A stretch of 12,343 nucleotides of DNA from CAUJGP01 sp964612425 (lineage in GTDB: Bacteria; Bdellovibrionota; Bdellovibrionia; Bdellovibrionales; Bdellovibrionaceae), in the NCBI GenBank assembly GCA_964612425.1, contig CAZTDX010000088.1, positions 1-12,343 of the forward strand, written 5' to 3'. Positions 6,928 through 12,343 of the stretch are shown here, piece after piece. Made by a program: the position numbers and the translations under genes. Under the pieces are notes generated by a model. It made no database searches. It saw only the letters and a list, made by a program, of their open reading frames with translations, and was not told the DNA's origin. Every line of letters starts with the position of its first letter. The first letter of the stretch is position 1.

Positions 6928-8757
6928 ATGCGTTTTCCAATTTTTGTAAAAACAAATTTGATCACAATCATCTTACTTCTCTTTGCTGCCTTGCCAATTA
7001 CAATTTGGTCTACTAATGAATTTGAAAAAACCTCACGCTACCAAGAAGAAGACATTAATTTAAAATTAGCGTTTTCCAAAGCCAACGAAATAAATTATAT
7101 AATTGAAAATTCAATTGAAAAAGCTAGAAATCTCGGAACTCTCGTCTTGAACTCACAAGCTGAGACTTCATCAGATTCGGAGAGCAAGCTCGACTCTGCC
7201 TTTAAGCAAAGTAAAGATATTTATGCCTTAGATCTCTACTCTGTTGATCCCAATACTCAAAAATTAAAACTCCTAAAACGACTAACAGACTCTGAACGAT
7301 TTGCGACCTATAAGTATGATTCTTCCTACATTGATCAACTCAGAAAGTCACAAAACTTTCCCACTCAAGATGTGATACAAAACAAAGTCCTCATTCAAAA
7401 CTCCAGTGTACCAAAAGGTATTCCACTTTTTACAATTGGATTACCGTTGGCCAAAGACAATCAGGGCAAGGTTTCTCATATAGTTATTGCTGATTATAGC
7501 TTAGCACGCTTACAAAAATCTTTTGGCTCTAACGGCTATCGTACTTTCTTCTTAGTCGATGAAAAAGGAATCACCTTAGCCCACCAAGATGATAATGAAT
7601 CTATAAATAGAACTAATTTAAGTAATCATCCTATCGTTAGTATGGCGATCAATAGTAAAGAGCCAAATAACCAAAATCGATTTTATGATAGCAAGAAAAA
7701 GGGTTACTTTTATGGAACATTTGTTCGATCAACACTGAATACATTTGTCATCAGCCTCGTTCCTGAAGATGTCATTCTTTTGCCCGCCAGGAAGGTTCGT
7801 CATGGGGCCTTTTTCTTTTTAGGAATTTTAATTTCAATTTCTTTATTGGGAGTTTTTATATTTTCGATGACGATTACCAATCCCATTGAAAAATTAGCAG
7901 GTCTTATTAAAGTCGTTGCTAAAGGAAATTTTGGTGTTTCCGCAAGACGTGTGATCCGCTCAAAAGATGAAGTAGGGGATTTAGCAAAAGCTTTTGATAA
8001 TATGACTGAAGGATTAAAAGAGCGCGATAAAGTTAAGACTTTATTTTCTAAATTCCATGGATCAACCATCACTGAAGATTTACTTAATAAACAAGTGGGC
8101 GTTGGTGGCTCGAATAAACAAGTCACCGTCTTTTTTAGTGATATTCGTGGTTTTACTTCTTTTTCAGAAAGTCGCACTCCAGAAGAAGTCGTCGGCATGC
8201 TCAATGAATACTTTGCTATCATGGTGCGGATCATTCAACAGAATCATGGCATTGTTGATAAATTTATCGGCGATGCGATCATGGCCGTTTGGGGTGCTCC
8301 CAAAACTACATCGCGTGATGCTCAGAACGCCGTGCGAGCCTGTTTAGAAATGCGCCGCGCTTTAGGCGAATTAAATCAAAAAAGAATTTCCAAAGGACAG
8401 CCACCAATTTTAATTGGAATGGGACTTCACACCGGACCTGCAATTTCTGGAACCATTGGTTCTGATGATCGTATGGAGTACACCGTCATCGGCGATACGG
8501 TTAACATGACCTCTCGAATTGAAAGTTCAACAAAAGCGTTTGGCACAGACTTGCTTGTGAGCGAAGCTACGGCCAAAGTGGTTGGAAATGAATTTGCGCT
8601 TACTAAAGCTGGAGCGGCTGAGGTCAAAGGAAAATCAGAACCTTTAAATCTTTATAAAGTGATCGGCTACAAATCAGAAACAGGAGATGTAACAGAGATT
8701 TCAACGCCCTACTCTTCTTATGAAGCCGAACATGCTGATAAAGTAAAAGTGGCCTAA
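6928..8757 (+). CDS. Class III adenylate cyclase with periplasmic Cache sensor and HAMP domain
   Basis: 609 aa. TM helix 1 (about 10-29), a roughly 260-residue periplasmic region with Cache-like features (FFLVDEKGITLAHQD), TM helix 2 (about 292-313), a HAMP linker (about 314-366, Pro319) and a C-terminal class III cyclase domain. The catalytic parts are complete: metal-binding Asp405 (FFSDIRGF) and Asp449 (GDAIMAVWG), base-selecting Lys445 and Thr519 (EYTVIGDTVN), and transition-state Asn526 and Arg530. Lys plus Thr is the class IIIb adenylate cyclase pattern, so ATP to cAMP is expected rather than cGMP. Ligand binding outside would be passed through HAMP to the catalytic dimer. AAGGAG at 6917-6922 fixes the start. 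The 48-bp gap to the barrel gene holds no convincing promoter, so it is likely the last gene of the FecR operon. Confidence 0.9.
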   Translation: MRFPIFVKTNLITIILLLFAALPITIWSTNEFEKTSRYQEEDINLKLAFSKANEINYIIENSIEKARNLGTLVLNSQAETSSDSESKLDSAFKQSKDIYALDLYSVDPNTQKLKLLKRLTDSERFATYKYDSSYIDQLRKSQNFPTQDVIQNKVLIQNSSVPKGIPLFTIGLPLAKDNQGKVSHIVIADYSLARLQKSFGSNGYRTFFLVDEKGITLAHQDDNESINRTNLSNHPIVSMAINSKEPNNQNRFYDSKKKGYFYGTFVRSTLNTFVISLVPEDVILLPARKVRHGAFFFLGILISISLLGVFIFSMTITNPIEKLAGLIKVVAKGNFGVSARRVIRSKDEVGDLAKAFDNMTEGLKERDKVKTLFSKFHGSTITEDLLNKQVGVGGSNKQVTVFFSDIRGFTSFSESRTPEEVVGMLNEYFAIMVRIIQQNHGIVDKFIGDAIMAVWGAPKTTSRDAQNAVRACLEMRRALGELNQKRISKGQPPILIGMGLHTGPAISGTIGSDDRMEYTVIGDTVNMTSRIESSTKAFGTDLLVSEATAKVVGNEFALTKAGAAEVKGKSEPLNLYKVIGYKSETGDVTEISTPYSSYEAEHADKVKVA

Positions 8758-8784
8758 ACTGCTCTGAATAATTGATGTAAACTC

Positions 8785-8805
8785 TAAAGAAGGCTTTAAT
8801 CTTTT
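8785..8805 (+). terminator. Weak hairpin between convergent genes
   Basis: TAAAG (8785-8789) and CTTTA (8794-8798) can pair around a 4-base loop AAGG, followed on the plus strand by ATCTTTT. The site lies in the 46-bp gap between the cyclase stop and the stop of the opposing DUF429-like gene, where a terminator is expected. The stem is short and AT-rich, so the call rests partly on position. Confidence 0.35.
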
Positions 8806-9712
8806 AATTGCCGGTTAATTTCGGCACTTCTATCCACTGCTCAGCCGTTGGAAAACTTTTAGGACGTAACTCACACTTATTTTGATACTTCCAAAAAGCA
8901 GTTAGTGCCGCCCACAGGCTATCAAATGCCACAAGAGAATCACAAAATACATTTTTATCTTGATCATAAATAAAAAGATCAAGCTCTTCACTCAGTTTTG
9001 TTAACACATACTCACGGGATTCCATTCCCTTCGTTGAACTTCTTGTTTCTGCTACAATATATTTTAATAACTTTTGTTTATGAGACCACCGAAGCAAACT
9101 CAATCGTGGTAGAACTTCAATGAGTTTTAATTTTCGGTTTGCTTTAAGGCGCCGACTTAAAAATCGACCTCTGGCAAGCAAGGGAGCCTGATTTGCTCCC
9201 AAGGCGTCACCAATACTCCAGCTCCCCTCCAACTCCTTGGACCACTGTATTTCAGCACATCGACGAGTGTAGGGAGTGAAGAGTCGATGATTTTTATTTA
9301 TTTTTAAATCACTTTTAAAATGCTTCCACATCCAAACAATCTCAGGCTCCTCACAAACTTCAAAACCAGGACAAGGCAAATCACATCGAAAGCATTTGGG
9401 GACACTCAGCGGAACGTCCATTGCAAGAATTTCAAGATGGTTTTTGAACTCTTGAATTGTTTCAAATAATTTTAAATCAGCGGAGACTTCTCCTTCAGAG
9501 CGTAGGCGATCAATGACTCGACTTATTACTAATTTTTTGTGATCGAGATAATAATCTAAAACCGTTAAAACGGTACGATCTGATTTTCCACCCCCGAGAG
9601 AAAGCCCCATAAATCGCACAAAAGGGACAGAGTGTTTTTTAATTAAATCCGATGTATTTTTATTTAATAATTTTTTTTTGTGAGATTTGGCTTTCTTAAT
9701 TTTTTTTGCCAT
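8804..9712 (-). CDS. DUF429-like protein, predicted RNase H-fold nuclease
   Basis: 302 aa. The N-terminus is strongly basic (Lys-rich, residues 3-26). The core resembles the DUF429 family of predicted RNase H-fold nucleases: an opening glycine-rich strand and turn (GLSLGGGKSD, about 36-45), LAMD99VPLSVP, RRCAE154, LIEVLPR (Glu199) and a final D264SLWAALTA helix. Asp99, Glu154 or Glu199, and Asp264 are candidate metal ligands. After Asp99 comes a cysteine cluster, Cys107-x2-Cys110-x3-Cys114-x5-Cys120, that could bind zinc. Catalysis is not established for this family, so nuclease activity is inference. The ATG follows the GHMP kinase stop after one base (TGA-T-ATG), indicating translational coupling. 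Two A-runs of 8 and 9 bases fall in the first 18 codons. It is the last gene of the minus-strand operon. Confidence 0.6.
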   Translation of the reverse strand: MAKKIKKAKSHKKKLLNKNTSDLIKKHSVPFVRFMGLSLGGGKSDRTVLTVLDYYLDHKKLVISRVIDRLRSEGEVSADLKLFETIQEFKNHLEILAMDVPLSVPKCFRCDLPCPGFEVCEEPEIVWMWKHFKSDLKINKNHRLFTPYTRRCAEIQWSKELEGSWSIGDALGANQAPLLARGRFLSRRLKANRKLKLIEVLPRLSLLRWSHKQKLLKYIVAETRSSTKGMESREYVLTKLSEELDLFIYDQDKNVFCDSLVAFDSLWAALTAFWKYQNKCELRPKSFPTAEQWIEVPKLTGN

Positions 9713-9713
9713 A

Positions 9714-10727
9714 TCACTCGTTAACCAAACTGGAGTGTGGCTTTGCTTTTAATGGTTGAAATCCTGACTGAAGGCAAAGCTCTTGGAGTTTTTCTTTTTG
9801 TCCAGGATAACTCCAGATTAAGACACAGCCTCCGCCACCAGCGCCACAAATTTTTAATGCTTCGGCACCAGCATCTAAAGAAATTTTATGGAGTTTTTCA
9901 ATTTCAGGACTTGTTATTGCGGGAGCCAATTGAATCCGCGCGGCATACTCCCGGCGAAAGAGTTCTCCAAGCTCATGCCAGTGTCCAGCACGAACTTTTC
10001 CACTCATTTCTTCGGCAACTAATCGAAGACTTGAAAGGGCTCTGATGGTTTGCGGATCTCGAGCCACTGATTTTTGCAATACTTCAAAATTATTCATTCC
10101 ACTGTGATGAGACCGACCGGTGTAAACTAAAAGCATCCGATCTTCAATTTCTTTTATATTTTTATGGTCATAGACATTTTGTTTAATTCCTGTGGCCGAA
10201 TACTCCAACACATTAATACCGCCAGAAACAGCCGGGTAATAATCTTGAGTTCCTGTTGGTGTGAGCAGGAGTTGAGCCTCTAAATTGTGAGCGACTTCGA
10301 CCAAATGAGACACGCTCGTGAACGGATTTTGCAAAGTGGCCTTAGCAAAAACCTTCAACATACTGATGAGTAGGCTTGAGCTTCCCCCCAATCCTCCACC
10401 CACAGGGCTTTCGGATGAAGTTTTTAATTTAAATCCAAATTGAGGTTTAAAAAAATCTGTGACGATTCTAAATAAGGCAAAATCGGAATCCGTATCTTGA
10501 AGCGATTTTTCGTAACTTATATAAACTTTTTTTTTATTTAAATCCATCGATTCAAAAGTGATGGAGGAATCGTTAGGAAGAATTTCTAACTCAGCAGTGG
10601 TAAAAATATCAATAGCTATGTTAACGGTTTTAGCACCACCAAAAAAATTATAAAGAGGCCAGAGGTCTAATGTTCCCCCAGCCAAATCAATTCGAGTTGG
10701 TGACTTTACTTTATAAATATTCGTCAC
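9714..10727 (-). CDS. GHMP-family sugar kinase, heptose/fucose-kinase-like
   Basis: 337 aa. All three GHMP motifs are visible: an N-terminal substrate-binding segment (SPTRIDLAGGTLD, residues 9-21), the ATP-binding loop Pro108-Val-Gly-Gly-Gly-Leu-Gly-Gly-Ser-Ser-Ser118, and the C-terminal glycine motif CGAGGGGC (294-301). Gln161-Asp162 in TGTQDYYPA is the likely catalytic Asp region. Arrangement and length resemble the COG2605 group, which includes D-glycero-alpha-D-manno-heptose 7-phosphate kinase and fucokinase-like enzymes, so it probably phosphorylates a sugar or sugar phosphate in the cytoplasm; the substrate is undecided and no other heptose genes are in view. The start is GTG at 10727, overlapping the upstream stop by four bases (GTGA). 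A weak GAGGAA site stands about 12 bases before it, so translation probably depends on coupling. An A9 run codes for Lys66-68. Confidence 0.8.
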   Translation of the reverse strand: MTNIYKVKSPTRIDLAGGTLDLWPLYNFFGGAKTVNIAIDIFTTAELEILPNDSSITFESMDLNKKKVYISYEKSLQDTDSDFALFRIVTDFFKPQFGFKLKTSSESPVGGGLGGSSSLLISMLKVFAKATLQNPFTSVSHLVEVAHNLEAQLLLTPTGTQDYYPAVSGGINVLEYSATGIKQNVYDHKNIKEIEDRMLLVYTGRSHHSGMNNFEVLQKSVARDPQTIRALSSLRLVAEEMSGKVRAGHWHELGELFRREYAARIQLAPAITSPEIEKLHKISLDAGAEALKICGAGGGGCVLIWSYPGQKEKLQELCLQSGFQPLKAKPHSSLVNE

Positions 10728-12172
10728 TGTGTTTTTATTTCCTCATTCTTTTTTTCAGTGGGTTTCTCTTGAGTTGGTGCCTTCTTGTTATTACTGTCTG
10801 GAGTATTAGTGGGAGGAGTTTCTTTTTTAATGAGTTTGTCAGTTGTAAGTGCCGCAATATCATCGCTTTTTAACACAAAGACATCTGGATAGGTAGACGA
10901 CTTAACGTAAAAGTAAGTTTTTTCAATTTTATTTTCTTTTTTCTTGAAAGAACTTCCTACTTTTAAATCCCATAAATTTTTTCCTGTTTGATCAGCTAAT
11001 ATAAATTGCTTCTGAGAGGACTCTAGCCCTGGGGCTGAGGTTTTGCCATCCATAAATTCAGTTACTCGCAGTTGCTTCAACCGTTCAAGGAGTTGTGTCA
11101 CCTCACTCTCCTCGACAGTTCCTGGCACAGAGGCCTTCCATTTGTCGCCCTCTTTAGAGAGCTCAATTTTATTTTCTGTAATGATATTAACTTTCTTTAC
11201 TTCGTCTTTATTAAAATTAAAAGGGACCTCTCTGTCTCGAAGATCAGTCAAATTAGATTTAACTAATTTTTGCACAAGCATGCTATCAACTTTGGCTACT
11301 TTTTTTAAATCTCTCGCCCAAGCATGCCACATCTTACTTTTATCCTCTGTAAACTCAATAGAAGTTGTTTTGCCACCCTTTAAATAATAAGTTAATTTTA
11401 GATGTGGCCTAGAAAAACCGAAATTATTGAACTCCGTAGGATTAGGATCATTTTCCAATACATGTTCTGTCGCTTTTAATTCTTTCCCAACATTAACAAT
11501 TTCTCGGGTCTTAGTTTGATCCAGTGCCCATGTTGGTTGGCTCACCGCAAACCAGCGTCCTTCTTTAATATTGAGTTTCAACTCTCCACTGCCTTGAGCA
11601 ATAGAAACAGATTCTAAATCCCCAAGCTCCTCTCTTAAAAGTCGCTTGTCTCGTAACTCTTTTGCTAACTTTTCGCCGTGAGCAGACCAAACGGCGTTAC
11701 CAACATAAACCACCTTTTCTTCATCTTTTTTGATAAATGGATCCCCGTCGATGCTCTTCTTGGAAGAAATTTGAAGTTGAATCTTTTGTCCTGATTTAGA
11801 AGTCACGACTATTGTATCTGCGGGCTTATCAAGTCCATATGTAGCCCAATCAAATGTTTCCTCTTCACCAATTTTTTCCACTGATTTATCGGTTGTGAGG
11901 GATTGCACCCAAGCGTTGGATTCATCGGCATCAGCTAAATCGACGACGGGCTTATTAAGCGTCCAACCCTTGTCTGTCTTTATCAGCTCCAAATCACCCT
12001 TACTATTTTTTAATTCGACTTTGGCAATATCATCTTTAAGAATAGGAATCAGGACAGCGTCCTTCTCTTTTTGTTTTTCCTTTTCTTCACCGCGATAATA
12101 ATCAAAATAATAAACAGAAGACACAACTACCACAACCATCAGATAAAATATGTGACTCGATTTGAATTTCAT
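10724..12172 (-). CDS. DUF4340 membrane-anchored protein, ABC-transporter-associated
   Basis: 482 aa from the ATG at 12172. One N-terminal TM helix (about 6-22) is followed by a charged linker and a long beta-rich region outside the membrane. Repeated units of the DUF4340 type are visible: GWTLNKP...W, then a YGLDKP segment, a strand pair and LRDKRLL (about 68-180); a second set with RWFAVSQP, FGFSRP and LTDLRDRE (about 206-316); and a partial third from KWKASVPG (about 344). Proteins with this domain usually sit beside GldG-like ABC-transporter genes in gliding or envelope loci; any such partner would lie upstream, beyond the window. The last 35 residues are rich in Lys, Pro, Thr and Glu and look disordered. 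An earlier ATG (12178) directly abuts AGGAG with no spacing, whereas the chosen one has 6 bases. The stop overlaps the GHMP kinase start. Confidence 0.78.
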   Translation of the reverse strand: MKFKSSHIFYLMVVVVVSSVYYFDYYRGEEKEKQKEKDAVLIPILKDDIAKVELKNSKGDLELIKTDKGWTLNKPVVDLADADESNAWVQSLTTDKSVEKIGEEETFDWATYGLDKPADTIVVTSKSGQKIQLQISSKKSIDGDPFIKKDEEKVVYVGNAVWSAHGEKLAKELRDKRLLREELGDLESVSIAQGSGELKLNIKEGRWFAVSQPTWALDQTKTREIVNVGKELKATEHVLENDPNPTEFNNFGFSRPHLKLTYYLKGGKTTSIEFTEDKSKMWHAWARDLKKVAKVDSMLVQKLVKSNLTDLRDREVPFNFNKDEVKKVNIITENKIELSKEGDKWKASVPGTVEESEVTQLLERLKQLRVTEFMDGKTSAPGLESSQKQFILADQTGKNLWDLKVGSSFKKKENKIEKTYFYVKSSTYPDVFVLKSDDIAALTTDKLIKKETPPTNTPDSNNKKAPTQEKPTEKKNEEIKTQ

Positions 12173-12178
12173 TTTCAT

Positions 12179-12183
12179 CTCCT
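12179..12183 (-). promoter_or_regulatory. Ribosome binding site of the DUF4340 gene
   Basis: On the minus strand AGGAG ends directly at the ATG of 12178 and six bases before the ATG of 12172. Normal spacing is about 5-9 bases, so this site supports the second ATG and trims two residues from the longest reading. Confidence 0.65.
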
Positions 12184-12260
12184 TTTAAAAAAAGAAAGAG
12201 TCTAGTTAATCGCAATAGCAAAACTCTTTTCGGTGCCGCCAAATTTAAAAAAATCGAGGC

Positions 12261-12322
12261 GCCCGAAGCTCAAATCGAACGAAAGCGTAGTTCCCCTACG
12301 TTGAGTGAGATTTGAGCGAGGC
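12261..12322. repeat. Nested inverted repeat, possible dispersed palindromic element or terminator
   Basis: An outer pair GCTCAAATC (12268-12276) and GATTTGAGC (12309-12317) forms a perfect 9-bp stem. Inside it CGTAG (12286-12290) and CTACG (12296-12300) form a second perfect stem around a 5-base loop, extendable by one G-T pair and one A-T pair. GCC (12261-12263) and GGC (12320-12322) may extend the outer stem beyond an internal loop. Poly-T/poly-A tracts flank it on both sides (12247-12253 and 12332-12337), so it could terminate transcription in either direction. The rest of 12184-12343 contains no convincing gene. Whether it is repeated elsewhere in the genome cannot be seen here. Confidence 0.55.
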
Positions 12323-12343
12323 AACGATGAGTTTTTTCAATTT

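Noticed and set aside
7800..8234. 144-codon minus-strand open frame opposite the cyclase
   Set aside because: It lies antisense to the conserved HAMP and catalytic domains; its openness is explained by the codons of the real gene.
9737..10045. 102-codon plus-strand open frame opposite the GHMP kinase
   Set aside because: Antisense to conserved kinase motifs, with no domain character or ribosome site.
12199..12330. Minus-strand open stretch of about 40 codons ending in TAG at 12199-12201, 15 bp upstream of the DUF4340 ribosome site
   Set aside because: A stop (TGA) closes the frame a few codons from the window end, there is no ATG, only a TTG without a ribosome site, and the frame runs through the nested palindrome.

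Overview
The window looks like chromosomal DNA from a low-GC Gram-negative bacterium. Several proteins carry export signals, one ends in a probable outer-membrane beta-barrel, and one is a transmembrane class III cyclase. A FecR-domain protein encoded beside a class III cyclase, together with a DUF4340 protein, would suit a predatory or environmental member of Bdellovibrionota. That assignment is an inference from gene content and cannot be proved from this window. I see no tRNA, rRNA, transposase, integrase or CRISPR array.

Layout. (1) Positions 1-306 are the 3' end of a DUF4143-type AAA+ ATPase. (2) A 210-bp gap with a palindrome and possible promoter leads into a plus-strand group: an exported zinc metalloprotease with a metzincin-like HExxHxxGxxD site (517-1848), a classical SDR oxidoreductase (1882-2625) and a low-molecular-weight protein tyrosine phosphatase (2642-3142). 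Hairpins follow. (3) A tight plus-strand operon (3371-8757) encodes a membrane-anchored FecR-domain protein with four Ig/FN3-like repeats, an exported protein with three similar repeats and a C-terminal barrel, and a Cache-HAMP class III adenylate cyclase. (4) On the minus strand (12172 down to 8804) three coupled genes encode a DUF4340 membrane protein, a GHMP-family sugar kinase and a DUF429-like RNase-H-fold protein. (5) The last 160 bases contain a nested inverted repeat and no convincing gene.

How the genes may work together. The FecR/barrel/cyclase operon is the most interesting unit. It could form an envelope-spanning relay: an outer-membrane barrel with periplasmic Ig-like arms, an inner-membrane-anchored periplasmic Ig/FecR protein, and an inner-membrane cyclase that makes cAMP. 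No sigma factor of the FecI type is present, so FecR here is probably not acting in its textbook role. The minus-strand operon is joined by a 4-nt stop/start overlap and a 1-nt gap, so its three products are almost certainly co-translated, but why an ABC-transporter accessory protein, a sugar kinase and a nuclease-fold protein belong together is not obvious.
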